Origin: Bog-473 sp049513455
Lineage (GTDB): Bacteria; Actinomycetota; Acidimicrobiia; Acidimicrobiales; RAAP-2
DNA length: 64,000 bases
NCBI GenBank assembly: GCA_049513455.1
Contig: JBEKWB010000021.1
Location: forward strand, 1 to 64,000
Direction: 5' to 3'
Made by a program: the position numbers and the translations under genes. The notes beneath the pieces are model-generated. The model searched no databases. It was not told the origin of the DNA and saw nothing but the letters and a program-made list of their open reading frames with translations. Shown here in pieces: positions 1 to 8,703 of the stretch (position 1 is the stretch's first letter; the number at the start of each line of letters is the position of its first letter).

Positions 1-177
1 GAGATCGCACACTACGTACGGGCCGATGGCACTGGAGGCTTCACCATCGCCGAGAACGACGACTTTACTTCGGCCTACGCAGACGTCTTGTTGTACTCGG
101 AGTACATGACATTCACCGTCACTCCAGTTCTCAAGATCGATGACGCCGTGGGTCCAATTTCCGCTTACATCGGTTAG
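1..177 (+). CDS. C-terminal part of a DUF3303-like small protein (5' end outside window)
   Basis: The frame is open from base 1 and ends at TAG 175-177, giving 58 residues. The visible part has a Gly-Gly-Phe-x-Ile-Ala-Glu segment followed by a helix and an FTVTPVL strand. This matches the second half of the small ferredoxin-fold-like DUF3303 proteins, whose role is unknown. The start codon and upstream context lie outside the window. The family assignment rests on pattern resemblance only. Confidence 0.5.
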   Translation, partial: EIAHYVRADGTGGFTIAENDDFTSAYADVLLYSEYMTFTVTPVLKIDDAVGPISAYIG

Positions 178-675
178 TAACCACTTGTAACGAGAGCGGG
201 TCGATTCATTCTTTCACCGGGCGTCGCGCATCGGGGAGGTCGTGAGTTCGGCCACTACAAATCTAGTTTGACAGGTGCAAACAGGCGACCCGTTGGTGCC
301 GTACGGCTGACCTCGGCCCGGCGTTATCGGGGGCACCCTCAGCACGATTGACCGACGCGCGTATGGGGGCACTTGCCGTTCCGCAGATCCGTCGATACGC
401 GCTCGGGCCCGCGTCCAGGCGCCTCGACATTCGGGGCGACGTTCTGTTCGGTCGTGCCGACGCTCTGGCGCTGCCACCGCAGACATGTCGTCCCGTCCCC
501 AAATAAGGGTCAGGGAAGTGGCAGCTCCGTCGCACGCAACTGTTGCCGGAATTAGTTCCGATGTTCATTCGCGCGCTCAGAACGGGGCAAAGTCCACCCC
601 GAGCCGATTGAGTGCGACAACCGGGGGCGCGACCACTCTTCCTCCGGCCTGAAGATGTCTACGCCGAAGCAGCCG
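178..675. other. Intergenic region without a recognisable gene
   Basis: About 500 bases lie between the end of the DUF3303-like gene and the convergent end of the cation antiporter. Short open frames exist on both strands, but their translations are rich in Arg, Pro and Ser without hydrophobic cores, as expected for antisense or random GC-rich DNA. I see no RNA gene, strong hairpin or promoter worth naming. Confidence 0.5.
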
Positions 676-1725
676 TCAGTTGGCTAACCGGAGAAGCCCG
701 ACGATTCCGACAACGTAAATGAGAATCGCCAAGATCGAATCCGGCCCCAGACGTTGTGGTCGCGTTGGACGCACGATCACACCGCCGATGTACACCACGG
801 TCAATGCCAAGCCAAGTCCAGCAAGCCATCCGTTCTCCGCTCCTGTTGTCGGTAGTACCGGTTTCGCCGCTACAAGATCTGCCACCACGAACAGGCAAAG
901 TTGAAACGCGTTGCCGCCAAATATGTCGCCAACCGCGAGTTGGTGGTCACCCAGGCGCACAGCCTCGATCCCCGAGCTGATCTCCGGTAATGCCGTCGCC
1001 AACGCCAACACTGTTGCGCCAAACACGACTCCGTTGATCCCCGCGCGGTTTGCCAGCTCGTTGCCACTGATTTCGAGCGCGACACCGGCAATCAGCGTCA
1101 CCACTGCGGAAACGCCGAACACCGTTACGACACGCAAAGTTGAGTTCCTTGCACGAGCTGCGTCCGCGACCGGATGGCGTACGCGTCGATGAGGTCGACC
1201 GGGCTGGCTACCTACCATCGTCACTTCCCACTTTGGGTGCGACCGCGTCCGATTTAGCACCCAGACTCCACCGACCCAGACAACCACGATCGCAAGTGAC
1301 GCTGGACTGAGGCGCCCAGCAATTCTCACCGATGTTGGCAACAAAGCGCCCATAATCACGATGGACATCGTGAGCACTACAAGCAGTCCTTCGAGAACCG
1401 GCACAAGCGACCCGACAAGATACGTCAGTGGTCTTGTCGCACAAAGATCACACACGACAAGGACCATCGTTGCTGTGGCGATGCCGCCGATCAGGTTTCC
1501 GGCAGCCAGGCCAAGGTGGCCCGACTCCGCCGCTGAAATGGTGACTGCCAACTCCGGGAGACTTCCGGTGATGGCGAGCAGCACCATCCCACCGAGCGCA
1601 TCCCCGATTTTCAGCCGTCTATCAAGTTCATCTGTTGATTTCGCAAGTTCGACACCAGCGATCCACGTGGCCCCAGACCCGGCGACGAAGACCAAGAGCA
1701 CGAGGACCACCGGGAGGGAAGCCAT
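676..1725 (-). CDS. Calcium/cation antiporter (CaCA family) membrane protein
   Basis: This is an integral membrane exchanger, probably Ca2+ or another cation against Na+ or H+. Two inverted alpha repeats are visible. The first is near residues 35-65 (GDALGGMVLLAITGSLPELA) and the second near residues 250-290 (FGATVLALATALPEISSG followed by GDIFGGNAFQ). Both carry the acidic residue of the transport site. About ten hydrophobic segments are present, with a polar loop in the middle. The ATG at 1725 gives a protein that begins straight at the first membrane helix. The frame extends upstream to 1878, so an N-terminal extension is possible. No obvious partner gene is nearby. Confidence 0.85.
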   Translation of the reverse strand: MASLPVVLVLLVFVAGSGATWIAGVELAKSTDELDRRLKIGDALGGMVLLAITGSLPELAVTISAAESGHLGLAAGNLIGGIATATMVLVVCDLCATRPLTYLVGSLVPVLEGLLVVLTMSIVIMGALLPTSVRIAGRLSPASLAIVVVWVGGVWVLNRTRSHPKWEVTMVGSQPGRPHRRVRHPVADAARARNSTLRVVTVFGVSAVVTLIAGVALEISGNELANRAGINGVVFGATVLALATALPEISSGIEAVRLGDHQLAVGDIFGGNAFQLCLFVVADLVAAKPVLPTTGAENGWLAGLGLALTVVYIGGVIVRPTRPQRLGPDSILAILIYVVGIVGLLRLAN

Positions 1726-2328
1726 GTTCAAATCATCGCCGAGTCGGCGAAGCGAGAGCAAGCTCCGGAGTGCCTGGGCGTTTTGCTCGCGATCTTTGTA
1801 CCGACTGAAGCCCGGCTCAAGGGTCAAACGGTAATCCATATGGCAATCGGAGAATCCCCTCTGGAAGCAGCCAAGCATGTCGGGGTATCTCGTGCGCGAC
1901 AGCCTGCCAGTCAGCTATCTCAGATCATGAAGAAGTGAGGGTCTTTGCAGTAATCAGTCGCCGGCAACCTTGCGACTGCGTGACCTGAAGCCCTCTCGAC
2001 GGCGAAGACGAGCCCGCGCCATCGCCCCGGTGCGCACAGAACAGCGGAGGAATCGAGCGCGTTGGCTCTCGAGAATAGGCGCGTAATCGGCGATCTGCGC
2101 TTGGATAGCTGTCCCATAATGCGCGCGCCGTTGCGGGCCGAGGGTGCCCCCAGGGTGCCGGAGGGAGCGGGTTAGCGCGGCGTTAGCGGTTGGACCCGGC
2201 ACGCCAACTCTCTGTCCCGTAGGGGATCCCGGCACGAGCACGCGGGTCGTTTCGATCAGAGACCGGATCTTCTCGGTCAGTGACCTTAGGCACTGGTGCG
2301 ACGGCCCGGCACAGGCGACGATGGCCTG
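1726..2328. other. Intergenic region between divergent genes
   Basis: About 600 bases separate the minus-strand antiporter from the plus-strand glycosylase-like gene. If the antiporter starts at 1878 instead of 1725, part of this stretch is coding. Promoters for both directions are expected here, but I cannot identify convincing -35/-10 pairs, and no RNA gene or repeat is evident. Confidence 0.4.
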
Positions 2329-3087
2329 ATGGACCCCGACTCCGCAGCGCCGGCACGCAGCGCCCGCACGTCGCGCGTCGAGCTGGCGCGGAGGATTGTG
2401 GCGTGTGGCGGGCGTTTCTCGCGCTCTTTGGGCATCGACGTCGGAGCCGGGGACGCCGAGATCGAGCGGTGGTTCATGGCCGCCACCCTGTTCGGCACCC
2501 GGATCCCTACCACAGTGGCTGAGCGCACCTTCCACGTGCTCGACGAGGCTGGGGTGACGCCCGCCATGGCCCGGGCGTTCTCCTGGGACGACCTCGTCGC
2601 CCTGCTGGACCGTGGCGGGTACACCCGCTACGACTTCAAGACGGCCACGCGCCTGCACGATCTGTGCGACGTGCTCGTCGAGCGCTACGGCGGGCGCGTG
2701 TGCGCCATCCCCGACGGCCTGGGCACGCCGGCCGAGCTCGAGCAGGCACTCGACGACCTGCCCGGTTGGGGGCCGGTCACCGTCGGCATCTTCCTGCGCG
2801 AGCTGCGCGGTGTGTGGCCGCTGGCCGCGCCGGCGCTCGACGGGCGCGCTGCGGCGTGCGCCCTCCACCTCGGCCTGGTCGACGACCGCGCCCATGACCC
2901 GCTCGGGTCGCTCCGCGCCCTGGCCGGGGCGGCCGGGGTGGACCCGCGTGACCTCGAGGGCGCGTTAGTGCGCGTCGCTCTCGCCCATCGCGGGGGGTTC
3001 GGGGCCTGCCCTGGCGGGCGGGACTGCACCGCACTGGCGCACGGGGTGCCGACGGCTCCACCCCACGCCCCGGCGGGTACCCGGTGA
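2329..3087 (+). CDS. HhH-GPD-type DNA glycosylase-like protein
   Basis: The protein is about 252 residues and probably works in base excision repair or as a related DNA-binding protein. A helix-hairpin-helix is visible around residues 140-165 (LDDLPGWGPVTVGIFLREL), followed by an Asp in APALDGRAA where the catalytic Asp of the Endonuclease III superfamily would sit. The C-terminal FeS cluster of Nth is absent. The ATG at 2329 was chosen because similarity begins soon after it; a start at 2296 is possible. Its end overlaps the archease GTG by four bases, so it is probably translationally coupled to archease and rtcB. Confidence 0.65.
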   Translation: MDPDSAAPARSARTSRVELARRIVACGGRFSRSLGIDVGAGDAEIERWFMAATLFGTRIPTTVAERTFHVLDEAGVTPAMARAFSWDDLVALLDRGGYTRYDFKTATRLHDLCDVLVERYGGRVCAIPDGLGTPAELEQALDDLPGWGPVTVGIFLRELRGVWPLAAPALDGRAAACALHLGLVDDRAHDPLGSLRALAGAAGVDPRDLEGALVRVALAHRGGFGACPGGRDCTALAHGVPTAPPHAPAGTR

Positions 3088-3537
3088 CGACGACCGGATA
3101 CGTGTCGGGCCACGTGCCCGAGGAGCGGGGGTCCCGCCTCGCCGCCCACACCGCCGACTGCATCATCGAGGCATGGGGGGCCGACCGGGTCGGCTGTCTC
3201 GAGGAGGCCGTCGGCGCGCTGGTGAGCGTGTTCGCCGAGGTGCCCGACGTCCCCCGCCACGACGGTGATCCCGGTGGCCCTGGAGACCGCCCCAGGCCCC
3301 GACCTGCTGGTGAGCCTGCTTGAGGACGTCATTTACACGGTCGACGTCTTCGGCAAAGTGCCGGTGCGCGTCCATCTGGCCGAGGCCGAGGACGGCGGGG
3401 TGGCCGGGGACATGGAGGTCGTCGACGCCGACGAGGTCATCCTCGTCGGGCCGATCCCCAAGGGCGTGTCGTGGCACGGCCTCAAGTTCGGCGTGGACGG
3501 GGGGACCTGGCGGTGCAAGGTCGTGGTCGACCTGTGA
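3084..3537 (+). pseudogene. Archease, interrupted by a +1 frameshift
   Basis: Archease activates the RNA ligase RtcB by speeding its guanylylation. The N-terminal half (3084 to about 3250) contains the family hallmark AAHTADCIIEAWG. The C-terminal half (about 3253-3537) is in another frame and contains LLVSLLEDVIYTVDVFGKVP and GVSWHGLKF, ending in the family-typical CKVVVDL. Removing one C from the C5 run at 3251-3255 joins the halves as VPATTVIPVALE. The gene starts with GTG overlapping the glycosylase stop and ends in a GTGA overlap with rtcB. The lesion may be a true mutation or a homopolymer read error; apart from it the protein looks full-length. Confidence 0.8.
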
Positions 3538-4966
3538 GCCCGCCACGCCGGCTCGTCGCCGACGGCCCGGACCGGTGGCGCATCAACCCCACCGGGGCGA
3601 TGCGGGTGCCCGGCGTGGTGTACGCCTCGCAGTCGCTCCTACCCCAGGTCGCCGAGGAGGAGGCGCTCGAGCAGGTGGCGAACGTGGCCACCCTCCCGGG
3701 GATCGTCGTCGCCTCCTTCGCCATGCCCGACGTCCATTGGGGGTACGGGTTCCCCATCGGCGGGGTCGCCGCCACCGACGTCGGACGCGAGGGCGTGGTG
3801 TCGCCGGGCGGGGTGGGCTTCGACATCTCCTGCGGGGTGCGCCTCCTCGTGTCGCCGCTGGACGCCACCGAGCTCGCGCCGCACCTCGGGGCGGTGATGG
3901 ACGAGCTCGACGCGAGGGTCCCCACGGGCCTCGGCGCCGGCGGCGTGTGGTCGCTGAACGGCGAGGCCGAGCTCACCGCCATCCTCCGGCACGGCGCCCC
4001 CCGTGCGGTGGCGGCCGGGTTCGGCACCGAGGCCGACCTGGCGCGCTGCGCGGTCGGGGAGGTCGGGGTGGAGGCCGACGCCGGTGCCGTGGAGGACCGC
4101 GCCCGGGCCCGGGGTGGCGCCAGATGGGCAGCCTCGGGTCGGGGAACCACTTCCTTGAGGTGCAGGTGGTCGATGCAGTGCTGGACGAGGCCGCCGCAGC
4201 GGCCTTCGGCCTGCGGCGGGGACAGGTGTGCGTGATGATCCACTGCGGGTCGCGCGGCCTGGGCCACCAGATCTGCTCAGACCACGTGGCGGTCATGCGG
4301 GCGGCGATGCACCGTTACGGCATCGAGGTCCCCGACGCCCAATTGGCCTGCGCTCCCGTGGAGAGCCCCGAGGGCCGCGCCTATCTCGGTGCCATGGCCG
4401 CCGCCGCCAACTTCGGCCGGGCGAATCGCCAGGCACTGACGGCGGCCGTGCGCGACGCTTTCGGCGCCGCGGCGCCCACGGGCACCCTGGACCTGCTCTA
4501 CGACGTCTCGCACAACCTCGCCTCGTTGGAGTCCCACGAGGTCGCCGGTGAGCGGCGGCTGTTGTGCGTGCACCGCAAGGGGGCGACGCGTGCCCTGCCC
4601 CCCGGGCACCCTGAGCTCCCCGAGGAACTGCGCGCCGTGGGCCAACCGGTGCTCGTCCCCGGGTCGATGGGCACGGCCTCGTACGTTCTCGCCGGCGTCT
4701 CGCCGGGCGGGGCGTTCTCCTCCGCCTGCCACGGCGCGGGGCGCATCCTCAGCCGCCACGCCGCCAGGCGCCGGATCTCGGGCCCCGAGTTGCGCAGGAA
4801 GCTCGAGCATGAGGGCATCGCGGTGCGCGCCGCGTCGGCGCGCGGGCTGGCCGAGGAGGCGCCCTTCGCCTACAAGGACGTCGACGAGGTGGTGGCCACC
4901 TGCGAACGGGCCGGCCTCGCCCGCCCCGTGGCGCGCCTCTTGCCCTTGGGGGTGGTCAAGGGCTGA
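3534..4966 (+). pseudogene. rtcB: RNA-splicing ligase RtcB, interrupted by a -1 frameshift
   Basis: RtcB is the GTP- and Mn2+-dependent 3'-5' RNA ligase for tRNA splicing or RNA repair. The first frame (GTG 3534 to about 4110) has MPDVHWGYGFPIGGVAA and GGVGFDISCGVRL with the metal-binding Asp/Cys. The second frame (from about 4111) has GSLGSGNHFLEVQ, HCGSRGLGHQ, YDVSHN, VHRKGATRA and CHGAGR, the last holding the His that becomes guanylylated. Every catalytic motif survives. Adding one G to the G4 run at 4111-4114 restores one frame of about 477 residues. The four-base overlap with archease shows a coupled operon. The lesion may be a sequencing error. Confidence 0.88.
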
Positions 4967-4969
4967 GCG

Positions 4970-5146
4970 TCAATCGAGCTCTTCTTCGTCATCGACCGGC
5001 ACCTCGATGGACTGCTCGATCAAGTCGGCCTCCGAGGCCTCGTCCCGGTTCCCCGCGGGCTGGAGGATCTCGTGCTCCTCGACCGGGAGGGACTGCTCGA
5101 GCACGTCGGCCTCATTGGCCTCAGGCCTGTCGCGTTCAGCGGTCAT
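4970..5146 (-). CDS. Small acidic protein with a duplicated EADxxEQS motif
   Basis: The 58-residue protein is strongly acidic and has two copies of one motif: NEADVLEQSLPVEE near residues 11-24 and SEADLIEQSIEVPVDDEE near residues 38-55. It has no cysteine, membrane segment or signal peptide and is probably disordered. Similar small acidic proteins with this motif are, from memory, common and uncharacterised in actinobacteria. It is encoded opposite to rtcB, with stop codons almost abutting, and lies downstream of polX on the same strand. The ATG at 5146 has AAAGGA a few bases upstream. No function can be assigned. Confidence 0.65.
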   Translation of the reverse strand: MTAERDRPEANEADVLEQSLPVEEHEILQPAGNRDEASEADLIEQSIEVPVDDEEELD

Positions 5147-5227
5147 GTCGTGTCCTTTCGGTGAACGTCTCGGCGGTGGACGTCTCGGCGGTGGCGGCCC
5201 GGACCGGCGCTGGGACGCGGGTGCGGC

Positions 5228-6952
5228 TCATGGTCGGCGCCCCTTGGCCAGGAAAGCCCTGAGCCTACCCACGGGCCAAGTGTTGATGACGTTCTCGGGG
5301 CGGATCCAGGCCCGCTGTGCGGTGGCCACCCCATAGCGGATGTTGTCCAGGTGCCTGGTGGCATGGGCGTCGGTGGAGATGGCGAGGACGACCCCGTGGT
5401 CCTGGGCCAGGCGTGCCAGCTCGTCATTCAGGTCGAGGCGGTCAGGGAAGGAGTTGATCTCGAGCGCCGTGCCCGCCCGGGCGGCCGCGTCGAACACCGC
5501 CACGGCGTCGAACTCGATAGGTGGGCGATGGCCGATGCTCCGCGCCGTGGGGTGGCCGATGATGTTCACGGCCGGGTGCTCGACAGCGCGCACCAGGCGC
5601 GCCGTCATCTCGTCGCGACCCATGGTGAAGTGGGAGTGGATCGAGGCGACCAGCACGTCGAAGCCGGCGAGGAATTCGTCGTCCCAGTCGAGCGACCCGT
5701 CGGGCTGGATGTTGAGCTCCGAGCCGTGCAGCAGGGTCATGTGGGTGTGCGTCTGCAGGTCCCGGAGCACCCGGCGCTGCTCGAGCGCCTTCTCACTGGT
5801 CATACGCTCCATGTGCAACAGCGGCGCATGGTCGGTGATGGCAAAGTACCGGTAGCGGTGCCGCTGGGCGGCGGCCACCATCTCTTCGAGCGAGGCGAGC
5901 CCGTCGGTGAGGTCGGTGTGAACGTGCAGGTCACCCCTGATGTCGGTCACCTCGACGACCCCGGGTAGGTCGCCCCGCTGGGCGGCCTCGATCTCGCCGC
6001 GCTCTTCGCGCAGGGTCGGAGGGATGTAGGCCATACCCAGAGCGCCGTAGACCTCCTCTTCGGTGCGGGCCGCCAGGGTGACGCCGTCGTCGGTGCGCTC
6101 GAGCCCGTACTCCGACAGCTTGAGCCCCAGGTGCTGGGCGATCCGGCGCAATTGGATGTTGTGCGCCTTGGAACCGGTGAAGTAGAGCAGCGCCGCCCCC
6201 CAAACCTCCGGGGCCACCACCCGCAGGTCCACCTGGACGCCCTTGGTCGTGTACGCCGTGCACTTCGTCGGCCCGCGCGCCGCGATCTCCGCCACCAGCG
6301 GCGAGGCGGCGAACGCCTCCATCGCCTCCGCCGGCCGGGACGATGCCACGAGCAGGTCGACGTCACCGATGGTCTCGCACATGCGGCGCAGCGACCCGGC
6401 ATAGGTGACGAACTCCACGGCCGGGCAGCGCCGCAGCTCCGAGACGAGCTCCTCGGCGATGTCGAGGGCCACACCGAGTTGCATGCGCGCCCCTGCCTGC
6501 TGGGCCAGGTGGATGGCGCGCCGGAGGTTCTCCTCGCTGGTCCGACCCCAGCCCCGGAGCGCGCGGAGCCGCTGGTCGTGCAAGGCGTCGAGGAGCTCGG
6601 GGAGCGAGGTGATGCCGAGCTCCTCGTAAACCTGGCGGGCCCGCTTGGGGCCCAGGCCCGGCACGTCCAGCAGGATGCGCAGCCCCGCGGGGACCCGCGA
6701 CCGCAGGTCGTCGAGATCCCCGATGCGCCCGGTGCTCAGCAGCTCGCGGATCTTGGCGGCGATGTGCGCGCCGACGGCGGGGATGGCGTCGAGGTCCTTC
6801 ACGTCGAGCCCGTCGACGGCGATGGGATACTCGGCGACTGCCTGGGCCGCCTTCTCGTAGGCGCGCACCCGGAACGGGTCCTCGGCGGCGAGCGAGAGCA
6901 GCTCGGCGAACTCGCGCAACGCCTCGGCGACAGCGTCGTTCGACCGGGCCAC
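5228..6952 (-). CDS. polX: DNA polymerase/3'-5' exonuclease PolX
   Basis: The 574-residue protein has the bacterial PolX layout. Residues 1-150 hold the Pol-beta-like helix-hairpin-helix region (DAIPAVGAHIAAKI and DVPGLGPKRARQVYEELG). The nucleotidyltransferase palm follows, with GDVDLLVAS and VQVDLRVVA carrying the catalytic Asp residues. The C-terminal 240 residues form a PHP phosphoesterase with GDLHVHTDLTDG, AITDHAPLL, ASIHSHF, IIGHPTAR, EINSF and STDAHATRH. It should fill short gaps in base excision repair and trim 3' ends. The ATG at 6952 gives a family-typical N-terminus. The gene is convergent to the rtcB operon, which makes this a nucleic-acid repair neighbourhood. Confidence 0.93.
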   Translation of the reverse strand: MARSNDAVAEALREFAELLSLAAEDPFRVRAYEKAAQAVAEYPIAVDGLDVKDLDAIPAVGAHIAAKIRELLSTGRIGDLDDLRSRVPAGLRILLDVPGLGPKRARQVYEELGITSLPELLDALHDQRLRALRGWGRTSEENLRRAIHLAQQAGARMQLGVALDIAEELVSELRRCPAVEFVTYAGSLRRMCETIGDVDLLVASSRPAEAMEAFAASPLVAEIAARGPTKCTAYTTKGVQVDLRVVAPEVWGAALLYFTGSKAHNIQLRRIAQHLGLKLSEYGLERTDDGVTLAARTEEEVYGALGMAYIPPTLREERGEIEAAQRGDLPGVVEVTDIRGDLHVHTDLTDGLASLEEMVAAAQRHRYRYFAITDHAPLLHMERMTSEKALEQRRVLRDLQTHTHMTLLHGSELNIQPDGSLDWDDEFLAGFDVLVASIHSHFTMGRDEMTARLVRAVEHPAVNIIGHPTARSIGHRPPIEFDAVAVFDAAARAGTALEINSFPDRLDLNDELARLAQDHGVVLAISTDAHATRHLDNIRYGVATAQRAWIRPENVINTWPVGRLRAFLAKGRRP

Positions 6953-7087
6953 CGATGCCTCTGCGCGCTCAGGCCCGGCCGGCTGGCGCGTCTGTCGCCT
7001 GCTGGGCAGCGTGCGTGCCGACCCCGGTGCCGACGTCGTCCGTCACTGTCCGGCGACCTCGCCGGGATCGCACGTGTGGCGCCACGA

Positions 7088-7219
7088 CTATTCGACGACG
7101 ACGACCGAGTCCTCGCCGTACGGGTTGGGCGCGTCGGAGCTGGCGTGCCAGGCGTTCTCCCACGGTTGTCCGTCGATCAGGTAGCGGTAGCGGTACGAGT
7201 GGACTGGCTCCAGCCGGCA
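7088..7219 (-). pseudogene. Fragment of an AMPK1-CBM/isoamylase-N glycogen-binding domain protein
   Basis: About 43 codons encode SYRYRYLIDGQPWENAW and APNPYGEDSVVVVE. This is the C-terminal half of the small carbohydrate-binding domain found in stand-alone glycogen-binding proteins and branching enzymes. The first half, with the usual VxGDFNxW segment, is missing. The frame continues upstream to 7423 with unrelated residues, so I read this as a 5'-truncated remnant. It sits just upstream of polX on the same strand. Confidence 0.55.
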
Positions 7220-7437
7220 TGGACCTGCCCGGCTCATCCGAAAGGAGCATATTGTGCGGGCTCCCAAGTGATCGCCTGGAGCGTCCTGACCGCACCCTGT
7301 CGCTCTCGGTCCCGGGACCGCTCGTCTCGATAATCGATGCCGGTCCGGGCATGGCGGTGAGCAGGCGGCAAGTCGTGGGACCTTGGACCCTAGTGGGAAC
7401 GTCGCCTCGATGCGAGGCTCCAAGACATGGTGGTGGC

Positions 7438-7887
7438 ATGACGGACGTCAATGGATTCAGCGACTTCGCCACCGTCGGCGCGGTGATCCGCAGGCGACAC
7501 TCCGAACGAACGGAAGTCGATCCCGGCCGTCGTCCCAGCGAGTCCGATCTCCGGGCGATGCGTGAGGGCGCACCTTGGGCACCCACCGCGCACAACATGC
7601 ACATCTTCGAGATCATCATCGTCGATGATGAAGCGACTCTTGCGGCGATTCGACGGGTGCGCAGCGCCACGTCCCGGGAGTTTATCCGTGAGAACTACGC
7701 GCAGCCCTCGTTCGGTGAGGAGGAGCTGATCGAGAAGGGCACGGGGTTCCTCGCCACGATGTTCCCGCCGTCGTGGCACCGCCCCGACGGCCAACCCGAG
7801 GAAGTTCTCCGGCAGTCGCAGCGCTTCACACGGCAAAACGCCTTCGTGAATCACGGGGACGCAACAAGGAGTTCGGGGCCCCTATGA
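7438..7887 (+). pseudogene. 3'-truncated nitroreductase-family gene
   Basis: The 149 residues match the N-terminal two thirds of a flavin nitroreductase: AVIRRRHSERTEVDPGRRPS at the start and an APTAHNMHIFEIIIV FMN-contact segment. The C-terminal core strand and helices are missing, and the frame ends abruptly after about residue 137 in unrelated sequence. The stop shares an ATGA overlap with the next, complete nitroreductase. Flavoenzymes of this family need the C-terminal part for dimerisation and FMN binding, so activity is unlikely. A fusion by deletion between neighbouring nitroreductase genes would explain the arrangement. Confidence 0.6.
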
Positions 7888-8489
7888 ACCCGGAGGCGAT
7901 CCCGGTATCGGAGTTGTCGGTCCTCGACGCCATCGCGCAACGTCGTGCGGTGCGCAACTACCTCCCGGAGCCGGTGCCCAGGCCGGTGATCCAATACCTC
8001 ATCGACCTGGCCATCTTGGCGCCGAGCGCGGTGAACCAGCAGCCCTGGGCATTCGCGGTCATCGACGACCGGTCGACCCTCGACCGCCTCGCCGAGGGCG
8101 CCAAGGAATTGCTGCTGGCAGAGCCGCCGGGACCGGAAGTCCTGGGATCGGGACTGCCGTCGCTGGCCCACCTGCGTGAAGCCGTTGCCGAACCCGGCTA
8201 CGACCTCTTCCACGGCGCACCCACGCTCATCGTCATCTACGCCACGGAGGTGCACGGAGTGCTGGACTGCTATTTGGCCGGCGAGAACCTCATGCTGGCA
8301 GCCTTGGCGCTCGGGCTTGGGACCTGTCCGATCGGGTTGTCCTTGCCGATCCTCCAACTGCCCGAGGTGAAGGCCGAGCTCGAAGTGGAGGAAGGGTGGA
8401 TCGCAGCCCTGCCCATGGTGGTCGGCTACCCGGCAGGAGCCACGCCGGCCACGAAGCGTCGTCCGGCGCGCATCACCACTTGGCGCTGA
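7884..8489 (+). CDS. Nitroreductase family protein
   Basis: This is an FMN-dependent NAD(P)H oxidoreductase of about 201 residues. The N-terminal AIAQRRAVRNYLPEPVP and LAPSAVNQQPWAF segments bind FMN phosphate and the ring. The C-terminal ALALGLGTCPIG and LPMVVGYPAG segments are the typical substrate-site and terminal strand. The ATG at 7884 is preceded by AAGGAG about 12 bases upstream. Substrates cannot be read from the sequence; quinones and nitroaromatics are common for the family. It follows directly on a truncated relative. Confidence 0.88.
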   Translation: MNPEAIPVSELSVLDAIAQRRAVRNYLPEPVPRPVIQYLIDLAILAPSAVNQQPWAFAVIDDRSTLDRLAEGAKELLLAEPPGPEVLGSGLPSLAHLREAVAEPGYDLFHGAPTLIVIYATEVHGVLDCYLAGENLMLAALALGLGTCPIGLSLPILQLPEVKAELEVEEGWIAALPMVVGYPAGATPATKRRPARITTWR

Positions 8490-8703
8490 CGGGAACACCT
8501 CGGGGTCCCGAAGACGCCGATCGGATCGACGCCCGGAACGTCGGTTGCCGAAGACCGTCGGTGATCGCCCGGGAATGGGTGTGGGCCTTTGGGGATGCCC
8601 TTGCTTCGGCAAGACTGGCCCCGGGTCGCCGGATGACCATCGTATGCGGACACTCGGACACTGCTCAGAGCATTCGCCTGCGCAGTACCGATTGCCCTTC
8701 CGC

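Noticed and set aside
1954..2895. A 313-codon minus-strand frame opposite the glycosylase-like gene.
   Set aside because: The plus-strand frame has a clear helix-hairpin-helix and coupling to archease, and the minus translation lacks any domain pattern.
3251..3255. Programmed ribosomal frameshift in archease.
   Set aside because: No slippery heptamer, stop codon or downstream structure of the known programmed sites is apparent, and rtcB next to it has an unrelated lesion of opposite sign; sequencing or mutation explains both.
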